64,000 nt of DNA, from positions 124,001 through 188,000 of the forward strand of contig SAUG01000070.1 in NCBI GenBank assembly GCA_011316305.1. The letters are read 5' to 3'. This document shows positions 44,780-57,166 of the stretch, piece by piece. Each line of letters opens with the position of its first letter. Position 1 is the first letter of the stretch. Below the pieces are notes generated by a model. That model saw only the letters and a program-made list of their open reading frames with translations. It did not search any database and was not told the DNA's origin. Origin of the DNA: Rusavskia elegans. Its lineage: Eukaryota; Ascomycota; Lecanoromycetes; Teloschistales; Teloschistaceae. A program made the position numbers and the translations under genes.

Positions 44780-47342
44780 TTAGTAATACTCAAAATCTTG
44801 GGGCTCGCAGACATCAAAGAAATCCAATTGTTTGTCGTCCAGCACCGCGCAGCCAAGTCGTACGAATTTCAGCCACGATCCGGATATTCTTCCCAACATG
44901 AGTGCAGTAGGATGGTAAGGGAAAAAGCAGTCGCCGGACTCCTGGAGTTTCATCTGCAGAAGCCATACTTCTTCCGCAGTGTCATCTTGATCAGCGTCAA
45001 ATTGACCGTTGCCAACCAACCTGTCATCGCACCACAGGTCATATCGGAAACGTGAAAAGGCACCCCATTCTATCGGTTTCGTTACGCATGAAAGCAGTCG
45101 CAGCCTGCCACGCATACGAATGTGCCCACCAAGCACAGTGCCCATTGGATTGTCATGAGCATTCCTCAAACGATTCTCCAGAAGCTCGACAGTGAAGTCA
45201 TCGCGTTGATGCCGAGCGATAGTTCGAGTTGGCCAGTGGACCGTACCCGCAATCGACGCCCAGGACCATGATGGCGCCCAATAACCCAGCATCGCTTTAG
45301 ACGTCGCACTACTATCATCCACGAGCCAGAGGAGTCCTTGGGGGAAGTCCTGACGCCAGAGACCCGCGATATAATCGTCTTCTGCGGCAAATGACTGTTG
45401 GAACATGGTGGCCAAACCCGAGACCGCGGGCAGCAAGTCAGATGGGTACGTAAACTTTCGCATGGTGAATCTGCGGTCCAGATTAGCTGATATTCAACGG
45501 CCTTGTAGGAAGCATCGGTATCCCTTCGGCTGGCAGGATGGGCATTGGATGCTTCGACCGCCAGCCAAAATGGATGCCCGGCCGGTGGATGACATACTCG
45601 CGAAGTACAATATACCAGCGATCGTAGTTACCATAAACTTCCGACGGTGAGTAAACGGCCGCTTGATCATCATCTGGGTGACTAAGGATCCACCGGGGTC
45701 GTTTGTTCAATGCACGTTTTTCCGTATTGACTTCTGAGCTATCGATTGCACGACACTCCCAGAACAGAATGGACGAGGTAAAGTGCAGCATGCGACGTGA
45801 TAACAAACGTTCCTGATACGTCCATCCCCTCGTGTTCCAAGCCGTGTGGTCGACCAGACCCCAAGGGTAACGCCCAGTGATAGAACGAGAAATAGAAAAC
45901 CTGCCTCTAATTGTTGGGTCAATGTCGTCACGGTAGGGTAGATTTACAACGGAGTGTTTGGGTCTTTCGAGAAAGCCGTCGTTACTCGATACAGCAGAGG
46001 TAGCTACAATGGTTAGATGGGAGCACTCATAAACGTCGTTCATCCTAGCGGATTCATTCTCCCAATCACTTTTCGAGTCTTGTATTATGCACAGAGCATC
46101 GATCCAGAGGTATTTGAACTTGAGTTTCCTTACAACCTCAATCGCGTCCCGAAAGTTCTTGGAGATTGACCCTATGGGTATCTCTGTTAGCAAGTCTTGA
46201 AGGTTCGATTGCAGTAAGCGAATATGCCCTTCGGAAGCTGTCTGTGTTCCCCAGCAGTGAGACAGCGCAAGGTACTGAGCTGGTCGTCTATTCGTTTCAA
46301 GGAGCCGTGGACTTCGGCCGCCGGACGATCCAACATCGATGACTCTTGTTGGAAGACGTGGCAGCTTCTTGGTGCGGCAACAACCATGCTCCGCCACACA
46401 ATTATCAAGCCAACCATGGATGCGTCTTATGTTTGCATCCGAGAGGGCTTTCTTTTCTGGTGGCCTTAGCGGAAGCTCACCGTGCAATGCTGCTGCATCC
46501 CCTATGCCTTCTGTGAGCCAATGCCCTGAGAGATATATGTCAGTCCAGTTATTTAGAAACAACATGGAATTAGCGACAGTAGGTGGCAGAAAATACCATC
46601 ATCATTGCAAAAAAACGTACCTGATCAGCAGCACAGATCGCAAGTGGCTGACTGCAGTAGATTCCGGAGTCAGCATGCCTTACATAGGGCAATGCAATTG
46701 TTGGGGAGTACAAATGGGAATGACATGATATTTTGTCTGAACCCATGGCATGGCAAGGCATCCGAGACCTCGACTGATACCAATCGAGGTCTCGAATGCC
46801 TAGCTTACCGGGGATATCTCCAAAGTCAGGCGGGATTGGGGTAAAGCAGCCCCGAAAACTACTGACCTAACCGGCATGGGCCCAGAGATCGAACCACATG
46901 ATGCCCAGCATCTCTCCTCGATCACTTCTCGGCGGCGCCGGCCTGATGAAGGATACCACATGGTCGGTTAAGTACTTCGCTGCAAAGCTCAGTCTCCTAG
47001 TCCAAAAATATTTGTCATATCGAATTTTCAGAACCTACGACGTCTAGGAAACGATGGATTCGTAAGCATTACCACACGGTTCCAGTTAGGTACCGGCCAT
47101 GGATCGCCTTCCACCCTCAATGTCCAGGCATCCTTCTGCCTGCGCTGCTCGTCGAACATCTCTTTCAGAGCTTCCAAGAAAAGTGGACAGAGTGCACATC
47201 CTTTGTCCGCAGACGCTTTGGTCTCTGGGAAGTCAGGGTAGGTAACCCAGCGCCGCCGCGGTCCATTCTGGAAGGGAGAATATGGCAATAATCTGCTGCA
47301 ATTCTTGCAAAGAACGTCTGTTTCCTCATCCGAGGTTTCCAT
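44780..47342 (-). CDS. HET-domain (heterokaryon incompatibility) protein
   Basis: HET-domain proteins take part in non-self recognition between fungal strains and can trigger cell death on fusion; many have no known partner. A provisional model uses exons 47094..47342, 46872..47034, possibly a 9-nt exon 46809..46817, 45598..46525 and 44780..45470, giving 676 or 679 residues; both versions keep phase. The N-terminus has the usual CxxC..C..C pattern (LCKNCSRLLPYS, KGCALCPLFLEAL). The HET domain shows PAQYLALSHCWG, FRDAIEVVRKLKFKYLWIDAL, CIIQDSKSDWENESARMNDVY and TRGWTYQERLLSRRMLHF. The C-terminal part has the common RKFTYPSDLLPAVSGLA and WAPSWSWASI blocks. The intron(s) between 46526 and 46871 are uncertain and contain a strong hairpin. 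The last intron (45471..45597) is also longer than most here. Confidence 0.88.
46753..46804. repeat. Near-perfect inverted repeat with 21-bp arms (hairpin) inside a HET-gene intron
   Basis: Arm 46753..46773 (GCAAGGCATCCGAGACCTCG, then A) pairs with 46784..46804 with two mismatches around a 10-nt loop (CTGATACCAA). The right arm overlaps the presumed splice donor region of the HET gene. Confidence 0.85.
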
Positions 47343-49034
47343 GGAGCTGAAAGTTGTGGAAATCCTTCCATGTTAATGACAGGATACCCGTACTTTGTCG
47401 AGGTATGGAGCAGGATGGTAAGTAACAACACACCAGCATCTGCAGTTCCCCTAGCGCTCGTCCCGTTCGTGCAGACGCCCATGCATGGCTATGATTTCTT
47501 GATTGGCTGCATGCAAGGTGATCAGTCTATGGTGCGTCTCCGATCATCATGATTGTACGGATACGGAGTAAATGGTCCGTCAGCAGCCGCCATCCGCTCG
47601 TGGTACACGTCAATCCATACGAGCCGCTGTGTTGGCGAGACACTGACCAACCCCTGTTCATAGTCGTGATTATTGACACCGTTGTACCCAGCAGTCACAC
47701 GGAATTCTGATGTCAGACAGCCGCTGTACTATGGATCTTCACGACCTCCTAGCATCCAAACGAGCTTGTTATCTGGGTCTACGTTCCTACGTGGAATGTG
47801 CTGGCATCATCCGGGCTTCCTGCAGAACACAATGATTTTACTACCCCGAGATATATGATGCTCTCTGCGAGACGCCAGCATTTCTTTCGTCACGTTTCGA
47901 TTATTACTACCGGCGTTCACCGGCTATGAAGCGGATCATCATATAATCTGCGAGACGCTGGCACCATCCCTAATAAAGCGGATGAATGAAACACAAATCC
48001 GTTCTACCTCTGAACAATGAGACTGCCATTGCCAAGACCAAAGTGTGCTAAGAAAGAAACCAACGACTGCCAGATCAATATAAGATAAGGTCAGTGAATT
48101 TGTAATACAGAACACAATCCGCCCATTGAGGTTTATAATCCTAAACAAGGGAATCACGTATCGCAGATCCGAAGGTAAACTAGAATCTCAAGAATTACAC
48201 GTCATTACTTCTTCTTACTTTTCACCCTTGTGTCTATTGAGAGATACCTAAGAAACAAGACCAATCCCTCACTCTCCCACCACCCCATCCCTCATCACCC
48301 CAACATGATTTCCTCCCCTTTCCCTTTCCCTTTCCCTTTCCCGCTCCCCTTTCCCGCTCCCCTTTCCTCCTTCCCCTCCCCTGAGTCCCACCCCTCCGGA
48401 TAACATCCGCCTCTTCCGTGATCCTTCAACTGAACACTCGACCGAATATCTCATGTGATATGCTAACCTCTAACTCTCTATCAGAACTTAAATCTCTGGA
48501 ATCCATGTATCACTGAGCGATGCCCGACTATTTTATTGTCGCCGAGGTGTCGAGGGTGCTTTTACTGAGATATTCGTATTCAGTGCTGGGATTAGAATAG
48601 TCTATGGGTAGAGGTAGGTGCATTGGCGCGGAGATGTTGGAAGAAGCCTCCATGATTGAAAGCAAATAAAGTTCCTTGCACAGTGACTGGTGGTTTGTTG
48701 GTATGTGGCCAGTCGATATCACCCTGTAGAGAGATATATATCCAATAGAGCTGCTCGGATAAGAATCGACTTTGGTTTACTGGAAGGAACACTGTAGATA
48801 CACAAAAGAATGGATAGAGGAATACTGATACACTCTGCGAAACCGGACATATACCTCTCTCAACATATTGAGTAGAGTACATTTGCCTGGCCCCTTTCTC
48901 ATTATTGCAACGCCATGGTATCTGATAACTCCCGAATCAATCATAAATAAAACGCCGTCAATCATATACACTCCATCACGCTGTATCACATATCCTCTCA
49001 ACATCCACCTATCCAATTTCCCTCATTGATCCCC
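47343..49034. other. Intergenic, 1.7 kb
   Basis: This is the HET-gene promoter and the 3' flank of the second Zn2Cys6 regulator. It contains a polypyrimidine tract at 48309..48382 and a loose direct repeat (TCTGCGAGACGC at 47864 and 47947). No gene is seen. Confidence 0.5.
48309..48382. repeat. Polypyrimidine simple-sequence tract (CCCTTT-type)
   Basis: There are about 74 bases of nearly pure C/T on the plus strand, built on CCCTTT and CCCGCTCC units, interrupted only by two G. Confidence 0.9.
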
Positions 49035-51869
49035 TCACCACCAATTCGACACCCCACCCATAACCGGTCCTCCCGTCCCCATCCCTATCCCTCCAACAGG
49101 CCCACCATTAACGACACCGCCAAGTTCCATATCCTGATCCCCTGTCGCCATCGACGGAAGATCTTTCATCATCTCGTCCCAATCCGACCAATTCATTTCG
49201 GCGGTACCGCCTTTCATGTCTCCTAGATCGTTCTGGGATGTACCAGCTAGACCGTCCATCATATTGAAGGTATGGTCTGGGTTACCGGCCATGTTGTTGA
49301 ATGCTTCCGAAGTCATGGAGTATGCTGAGTCGTTGTACATCCATTCCGCGGTCTGATCGATGATGCCTGGTTGTTGGCTTTGTTGCTGGTCCAGGGGTAG
49401 GTACGGTTGGAGACCGGTGGCGGTGTTGGGTATTGGAGTAGTGATGGTTGGAAGGCCGTTGTTGCCGTTATTGATATCGTTGAAGCCCATGAGGACATTC
49501 GGGTTATTGTTGCTCGTACTCATTGGGTCCATTGCCGCTCCAATGCTTTGCGGTGCTGGGCCCAAAGTCCCATCTAAAGGAAAGGCTTTCTGCTTTTCCA
49601 TTTCCCTCGCTCTCACCGCACGGGCTCTATTCATCAAGTTCCTCAACGGCTTCCACAGCATACCCCGTCGCTGTGGCAATATGGGACCTTCAAGGTCGCC
49701 AAAGATCTCATTGATGACCTTCCATGCGTGGTCGACTTCGGGCCCCCTTGTGCGGACACAAAGCTGCGATAGGACGAATGCAACGGCGTGCCATTGGACA
49801 TAAGTACGAAATAGCCATCCCCACTGCTTTGTGGATTGTTCCAATTCCAGAAGGTTGGACCACTGGATGACTTCGACGGAGGTGCGGAAGAGGCGGTCTT
49901 TGGTCTTCTCGGAAAGCCCTTTGTTTTCGGGATCCTCGCGTTGGAGAGGGTGATGGACGATAAGCCACATCTTAGCCAGGACGAGTCGAAGGACCGTGCC
50001 GGCGACCCAGTGGATGGGGACATTCATGTCGCAGTGTTTGAGGTATTTATTTTCAATATGTTGATGTAATTCGTCGATGAGACGTTCTTTATGCTCCAAA
50101 GTAAACATTTCACTCCTCCTCCGACACTTACCGGGTCCTGGAGGAACGTAGCTTAGACGTCGTGCAGTGGTACTGACACTGTAGCGTATAAGGTCGAAAG
50201 TCATCTCTGTGGCACCCTCACGCTCCGGTGGCGGCTCCTTCATAGAGGTGTCAATATCTTCATCCTGTATGTTCAGTGGGAACCTCGTGTCAAAGCTTTG
50301 CTCAAGGATCGTGGGTTCGCTTCCGTGATCCTCGCTCGCTCTCAAGTCTAGATGCACAATCTGCCACCACAGTCGTCTGCGCATTTCCGTTTCGAATGGA
50401 GAAAGGCAGAATTGCTCTCCATCACGCTGAAGGCCCAGGGATTGCGCAAGTCGGATGAGGAGTCCCGTCAGCATCCAAACGCTTCTCGTCATATCGTTTC
50501 TAGAGGACATCAGCCGAGTCCAGGGGAATCGTTGTATAGAACTGTCTTACCGTCGGACACAGATCAAGAAAATTGTGAAAGACTGTAGAACAACCAGTTC
50601 CGTTGTGTTGAGAAAGCCCGCCCGAGCCATTGCTTGTTCGAAACCGAAGCGATATTTTTTGAGGGCTGAATCCTTCTCGATGCCCGTCATGTTGATGCAT
50701 TCTTCATCGGAGAGAGTTGTGACCGCCGCAAAGTAGATTGAGAACATCATAACTTCCAGAGGCTTATTGAGGTGGTCCAAGTCTTTAGAGGCTTCTCTGA
50801 GTGTCTTCTCTGTTGAAGGTCGATGAAGAATCTTGGCCAAAGGATCCACATTTTCCTTGTAAACCTCCCAATATGTCAAGATCTGGTTCGCAGGAGGATG
50901 GAAATTGCGAAGGGAAAGAATTGTCGAGCTGAAGCTGAAGATGAAGCCTTGATGGTTTGCTGAAGCGGAAGAGCCTGATCCCGGAGAAGGATACTCTCCT
51001 TCGTCATCGGTTGGGTCGTCTAGGATGTCTCTCATCTCGGCGATCTATGTCAAGGAGTCAGAACACGGCTGCGACCCCAAGATAACCATGTCTTTTCCAT
51101 ATCCCTCTGCTAGCAGTGCGCAGAGTCCAATGCAAACATTTCGATTGTGATGTCTATCCAATTGAACGGAGAACCCCCGCCTTGTCCCCGTAGCGCACAA
51201 ACAACAAGACAGAAAAGAGACGAGACTGACCTCATCGCCCAGGCTGTTCCAGAACTTATTGCTCACATACCGACTTCTCCCCTCATCTACCTGAAGCCGT
51301 CCAAACTCCTTTGAGACTCCATCGACGCTCTTCTTCCTCGGCTCTGGCCCGTTGAAGAGCCCGCAGGCTTCTGGTATCTTCTTCTCTTCTTTGGGGCTCT
51401 TTGGGAGGCTGGCGTCCGGCTCGTTGGCGGGCGTAGGCTCATCTTTGACTTCATCCTCACCCTTCTCGTCCTCTTCATCCAGGTTCTTCCCTAGATGCTG
51501 TACAACGCCCTCCAGTCGTCGCAACCTGGCCAGAAGTTCAGCGTCTGGGGGCTTGCGGCTTCGACGAGGGGCTCTTCCGGGGCCAGGAAAAACACATTCG
51601 ATGCCGGCTCTGTTACAATGGGAGCACGGATGCCGTTTGTCGCAGCGCACCTTCCTCTTTCTACATGTCACACAGGATCTCGGGTTCGGGTGTGGAGCAG
51701 ACGGGTTTCCATTCGTACCATTCGTCAGTGGGGAGTCGGTATCTTGGCGACTTTGCGAGGCGCTGGCCGCAGGACCACTATCGTTGCTGGAAGTGAACCG
51801 TGGGAGTGAAGGCGATGTCTGTGTGGTCTGGATCGGGCTTGCGGAGAAGTCGGTCTCTTGTTGAGCCAT
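49035..51869 (-). CDS. Zn2Cys6 transcription factor with fungal-specific TF domain
   Basis: Exons 51231..51869, 50551..51044 and 49035..50499 give 865 residues. The zinc cluster at 66-92 reads CVTCRKRKVRCDKRHPC, then SHC and IEC, with spacing C-x2-C-x6-C-x5-C-x2-C-x6-C, followed by the basic linker FPGPGRAPRRSRKP and a short helix (LLARLRRLEGVVQHLGKNL). The middle-homology region has LLIRLAQSLGLQRDGEQF and EMRRRLWWQIVHLDLRASE. The C-terminal 180 residues are rich in Asn/Gly/Met/Pro, a likely activation region. The first intron is 186 bp; its phase is correct and the frame stops inside it if unspliced. Regulated genes are unknown; no obvious catabolic cluster adjoins it. Confidence 0.94.
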
Positions 51870-52661
51870 ATTTACTGACCGGTACCGAGAGATAGCTGTG
51901 ATCTTAAGGATACGTGGACAATCAGGCTAGATTGTTCGTCCCTTCCTTCGACCATTTGAGGATAGTTGTACAAGAATTGTGCAAGGCGCAATCAATGGGA
52001 GGATTTAGGGCGATTGCTTGTCTGACCGCAGTTATAGGAGGATCGAATGCGTCATACTCGATTTGGTGTCGGTGCGGACGGAGGGGCTGATGCCACGAGG
52101 TCGTCCACGTTCCTCAACAGCGCTACGCCGGTACGGGACGATTACTGACGTTTCCTTATGAAGAGTTTTTACACTATAAAGTTTCCGTCTTTTCATTCGT
52201 AGAAGTCAGGCTTTAAAATCCAGATTCAGTTCATATCGCCTACCCTACCGAGCATGTGCCAAGCGCTCGTTATATCACCGTCCAAACATATGGACAAGGT
52301 ATCGTCGCCCCGATATCTCACAACCGCTTCCCAAAGAAGGCAATGTGACTCTCTCTCTCTCTCTCTCACTCACAATATGTACAAGGATTCTCCCTTCAGA
52401 CACCGAGTCTTTTCCCTGAATTTTTGTACACATCTGACCGTTATCATGTACAGTACAGCCGTTAGCTTCTCTTTTAAATATCCGGTCCACCACATGCTCT
52501 TCGAGTCGGTCCTGTGTATGCAAAATATGCTGATTTCGGACGGCGTTTCCACCAGGGACGTCGTCAAGATTTTGAGTTCCTTATCCAAGTTTGTGTGGAG
52601 GTATTGAATGTATGCCTGGGGAGAACGTCAATGGCGGCAGTCTCGAATCCTGCCATGCTGC
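51870..52661. other. Intergenic, about 0.8 kb
   Basis: This is the promoter of the Zn2Cys6 gene and the 3' flank of the LicD-like gene, with a CT microsatellite at 52349..52367. No gene is seen. Confidence 0.5.
52349..52367. repeat. CT dinucleotide microsatellite
   Basis: Nine and a half uninterrupted CT units. Confidence 0.95.
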
Positions 52662-53763
52662 TTACCCCGCAAACCGAGTCCTAGTTAGAGACACTCTCCC
52701 ATATTCCTGTTGGAGTAGTTCGGCGTAGTTGTAGGGTATCTTGACTGGTCGATCCTCGAACACGCTGTCACGGAGGGGAAAAAGGTCGGCCTCCTTCACG
52801 CACACGCGCTTTAGCTTGCTGCATGTATATCATAGGTACCATGGGCCTGCACTCACTCTATAATGATGATCATCTTTGCAAAACATCATGCTGGGTATTT
52901 TCGGCGTTCGATGGACCGCGGTGATGTCAATGAAGACGCCTGATAGCATGTCGATCCATCGGGCGTCGATGGTGTTGAGTGAATCTTCGGGAGAGCTGTT
53001 GACCCATTTGGGATTGACTTCCAGCATGTAATTCTTCCCTCGCGGGGCATGTTCTGTTCGACAAGTGTGGATGGTCATGTTGTAGTAGCTGGCTAAGAAA
53101 TGCATGGTGTCGGCAGAGACGTGAACGTCGACATCCGAATCCCAAGGCATGATCTGAGCAACCACGGTCAGAAGAAGGACGATGACCGCTTGTGGGTGAA
53201 GCTGCCTTTCGATTCCACCACCAACCCATCAAGGTGCCATGTATAATCCACGTCTCGGCCCCAAGGTCTGCCATTGTGGATAGGTATGACTGCATAAGCG
53301 AGGTGAGGTTGGTTTTCTGGTCTTCATATGCGAGGTCACGATCGATGAACCTGTGGGAACGCTTCAGTACCCTCGTAGCTGGATGGACATGTAGGGTGGC
53401 TCGTACCGGCCATCGAGATGCGGATGAAATCTTTTGCGACAGGATGAGTATGGCTGTCATGGCGATGCGATGGATGGGGGCTTACGTAGATTCGTCTGGG
53501 AGCAAGAGTCAATAATGCAGGACAAAGGAATGTTGGCTTATGAACCTACGCCAATATTTTTCCTTGGGATCACCACCTTTCCCCGAACTATCCTGTTACC
53601 AGTCAGCCTCGATGCAGAGCAGCCGAGGTCGGGAAGGGCATACTTTTGTCATGAGCACTCTCACGCTTTCGAAATCGGCGTCTCCCAGCACCAAAGCGCA
53701 TTGCAATGCGCAAGTGAGGACGACGAGGGCAAGGAGTGGCCACCAGGTTCCCCTGAGAATCAT
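52662..53763 (-). CDS. LicD-family protein related to MNN4 (mannosylphosphate addition), N-terminal model incomplete
   Basis: LicD/MNN4 proteins promote transfer of mannosyl-phosphate to wall and secreted glycans in the secretory pathway. The clear part is 52662..53337 or so: IDRDLAYEDQKTN, SLMQSYLSTMADLGAETW, IIHGTLMGWWWNRK, IMPWDSDVDVHVS, a metal-site DxD-type block (WDSDVDV), CKDDHHYR, then LFPLRDSVFEDRPVKIPY. Supported exons: 52662..52814, 52857..53153 and 53206 upward. The intron 53154..53205 begins GC, not GT, but joins WWWNRK to IMPWDSD exactly. Upstream, an ATG at 53763 opens a signal peptide (MILRGTWWPLLALVVLTCAL), and VAKDFIRISMAG at about 53405-53440 fits the family. However, the only good intron between that block and RFIDRDL leaves the phase off by one. 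Either a border is misread or the gene has a frameshift. Confidence 0.75.
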
Positions 53764-55004
53764 GGAAGGGATCGGGACCGTTGATGTCCTTCACATGATT
53801 GATCGCCCACGACTCAAGAGGGCAAATCTGAGCGAGCGTAACCAACGGGTGTGTTCTCAATAGAGTGAATGTCAGTCAATCTTGAAACGAGGGTTCAAGC
53901 GGTTGGAATATGCGCCAAGGAGGCCAAGCACTTATAGAGGGCTCTCAGCAATTCGCGAAGGAGAAACCCCTTATTCCAAGGCCACGTCAGCCAACTAAGA
54001 ACCTGCATGGACATGGACATGGACATGGACATGCTTTCCAAAGACGTTTGTTAACATCTCAAGTGGGCCTTCTTGAGAGCATTCTAAGCCGCTCTCAGCA
54101 GCGCCAAACGCCCATTACGTATGCAGCTCCTTCATCCGACGAGATCGCCAACGGCGGACCATCTCCTCGTGGGGAGAGGCGTGGAGAGGACCAAAGCTTG
54201 ACTTAGCCTCTTCCTCATCGAGCCTCGCAACTAAGTCGAAAATTCTCTAAGAAAAGTCACTCCAGGACACACTTCGACCCGGGGTCAACCCACGTGAGTG
54301 CCACGTTACTACGTTCACTGTTCCTTACGTCTAATACCCCCTGTTATCTCTCCCAATGTTGCTGCTTTGAAAAGTACCTTATTCATAGACAACACATGTG
54401 CTGTATCGGACTTGCCTCCATCAGCTGCCTTGCCACAGATATAACCATTCTATCTAGTCAGCCGCGTACGATGTGTTCCAAGACCAGAACGAGTAAAGAA
54501 ATTACTCATAATACTGCTGAGATGACATAATGGACGTTAGTCTTGTCACAGGATCACGGCCTGGTTGTCGTTCGAAAGAAGAGCTGACCATCTACAGTAT
54601 TGTTCTTTTGGAATGCCATATGGGATCAAGCGGTTCGTTAAGGTGAAGTTCTGATAGCTGCGTATTTCGTTTCCGGATGGTTGCGTTCCTGATATCGATT
54701 AATGAAAGGGGACTGTGATGCGAGGTATACGTGTGAAATCCAAGTTCTGAAAACAGTGCTGAGTATATATCTCTGGTGGTGCGAGCCATCAGGACTGATG
54801 TAAAGTTGATTCGGAATATTGGAACATTTCGAAAGGGTTGATCATATTGGTAGAAGGTGTACAAATGGGACACCAAAATTGAGAAATTCAAGACATTTTC
54901 ATGATCATGGTATTCATTTCAATAACTTTTTTCCGTCTCGCTGTGCATAGGTCTTCCCTATTGCCACATTTCGAGTAGGAGGACATCGATCGCTCGCTCC
55001 AATA
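53764..55004. other. Intergenic, 1.2 kb
   Basis: This is the promoter of the LicD-like gene and the 3' flank of the MFS gene, with a hexamer microsatellite at 54006..54033. No gene is seen. Confidence 0.5.
54006..54033. repeat. Hexamer microsatellite (CATGGA)4.7
   Basis: Perfect tandem copies of CATGGA lie in intergenic DNA. Confidence 0.9.
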
Positions 55005-56437
55005 TCAATAGACAGCCGTCAGTTTCCAGCCGACCTTCAATATCCTTGCTGTCGTGAAACATATCAGCCCTGCGGCATAAGATAAACCTGTGAAGACGAT
55101 CAAACCCCAATAATCGCCTTCGTTCCGGGCCAAGATTTCTCCTGCGATTGGTATGCTTGTGAGACACCTAATCGCATCCCTTGTCAGCAAAGAAGGTGGG
55201 TGTACAGAAAAGAGGCAACGTACGCCCCACACATACCGGCGTCAGACTGATGTTGGAACCGCTGGCAAAACCAAACAGCACTGCAAATACACACAGCCCA
55301 GCAACATTCCCTCCAACGTTCAGCCAGATTTCCAACGATGATATGAGGCATAGCGCGACAGTCGCAATCATAGTATTGAATCTCCCCAGTCGATCAGCCA
55401 CATAACCTGGCACCGCCCTGCCAAAGACGCTGCCCGCGTTGAGTATCGCCAGCAGTTGGTAGGAAAAAGTCGTGTTCACACCATTCGCGAGAGCATACGA
55501 CGAGATGAACGACAACGGGACAAAGAGCCCCCATTCAATGAAAAACACCCCCGCTGTCGTGAGAGCAAATGTTACGTCCCCAAATATCCGAAAGTCGGGC
55601 CACACATTGCCGCCGACTTTCGGGGGCAGTCGTGTGCGGATGAGAAGATTCGCGATGATGAGAAGGACAAGGAAGATAAGGGCAAGGAGGCGGACAGACC
55701 AGGCGAACCCGACTTTGGGAAAAAGGGCTTCGAGCGCGAGTGGAAAGATGATGCCGCCAAAGGAACCGCCGGTCGTGGCTAGCCCGGTGGTAGCGCCACA
55801 TCGGCGGGAGAAGAAGTGGGCAACTGCACCGACGGCAGGGGTGAATATCAGAGAAGTGCCAACGCCGCCGAGAATGGAAAAGGTGAGGATGAAATGCCAG
55901 AGTTCTAGGATAGTACATCGTCAGCACGATAGAAGAATGGTATGTAATGGACATGTACGTACTAGTACTCTCGCTGACACCAATCATGCCAACGACAAGG
56001 CACACCGATCCTGCGAACACAAGCCATCTTGACCCCTTGCGATCGAATATAGGACCAATCTGCAGACCACAGCCAAACGCCAGGAAAACGTAGATGCTGA
56101 AGATCCAACCGACGGTACTCGGTGACTCGTTGGCTAATTGATGGGTGGTAAGGTAGGCCTGGAATGTACCGACCATGTTCATGAGCCCAAAGGATGCCAA
56201 CAGGCCGCTGAAGGATCCAAGAACGACAAGCCATGCTCGCAAGCCGCCCTCCGGATAGGTGACCTTAGACCTGCAATCAGGTGTATTGCTGTGTGGTTTT
56301 GTGGGAGCAGAAGGTGGTTCCCCTTCGGGTGGTGTTGTTGAGCCATTGTAGCCAGTCTCTATGTTTGGGTTTGAATCACCGTCCACGGCGAGCGGCACAG
56401 GTTTGGTATTTTCGCGACTGGAAGTTGGAAGTTTCAT
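55005..56437 (-). CDS. MFS transporter, monocarboxylate-permease-like (MCT type)
   Basis: It is a major-facilitator carrier of the fungal MCH/monocarboxylate group, probably in the plasma or vacuolar membrane. Exons 55963..56437, 55220..55904 and 55005..55167 give 440 residues. After a polar N-terminus come [16 protein letters not shown] (the usual start of helix 1 in this group), [52 protein letters not shown], then [57 protein letters not shown] and [14 protein letters not shown]. The stretch after LTPVCVG is shorter than usual: the third exon begins directly with [13 protein letters not shown], so part of the helix-10 region seems missing or lies in an intron I did not find. The substrate is unknown. 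Confidence 0.88.
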
Positions 56438-57166
56438 GGTAGGCTTCCCTTCCCAGTCCGCCGCTGATGAGTGTAGCACTCTTCGAAAGCAACTGTCGAT
56501 TGCCAAAACAGTACGTCTTCTGTTTGATGACCCGCTGAACACGGATGGGATGATTGGGTTGCGCGTGCAGAATGGAGGCACCCGTGCGGTCAGTAGCGGA
56601 GGAGTACATCATGATTAATAGCGATTGCAATGTTCGAGCGGTGGTAGGTAATTTTCAATTACACTTATATTATGTCGTTCGTGCCGATTGCCGGGTCGAG
56701 GGTGGCCGCCTCCGACTGCGAGTCTGCAAGTGTGCGGGTAATCGGTAAGGTGATCTGTAGATTCCAGATCCGCTGTAAGGAATTTGGATGAAACATCAAC
56801 AAACCTGATACACCAGTGCGGAAACCTGGGGAGCAGTAGATATCACGTCGGAGCAATGGGGCAGGAGAGGCAAATATCATTCAATATAACTATTATTGTA
56901 TCCTAGACTACCGATGATGCCAAAGGAATCGCTTGATATGTGCGATAATTTTTGGTTGCAGAACAGAATGACTATGCCCAAGTGCCTCTGAATGTGATAG
57001 ATACAATGAACATCCAATCCACCATTACCCTCGTACAGACATTCCTCCAACAATCGGCGACCACGTGACTCCCCCCACAGATCTCTCAATTTCTGATTCG
57101 GAATACTGATGTTGATGGCGTGAGGAGTGTGTATGACGGTGAGAAGGCGATCAAGGGACGAGACGC
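56438..57166. other. Intergenic, 0.7 kb
   Basis: This is the MFS promoter and the 3' flank of the PIR-repeat gene. Short frames only; nothing else is seen. Confidence 0.5.

Noticed and set aside
44498..45055. Plus-strand frame of 185 codons
   Set aside because: About half is antisense to the HET coding region; the rest shows no protein pattern.
47864..47963. Loose direct repeat (TCTGCGAGACGC) 83 bp apart
   Set aside because: Only 17 bp with two mismatches and no wider structure; could be chance or a minor duplication.
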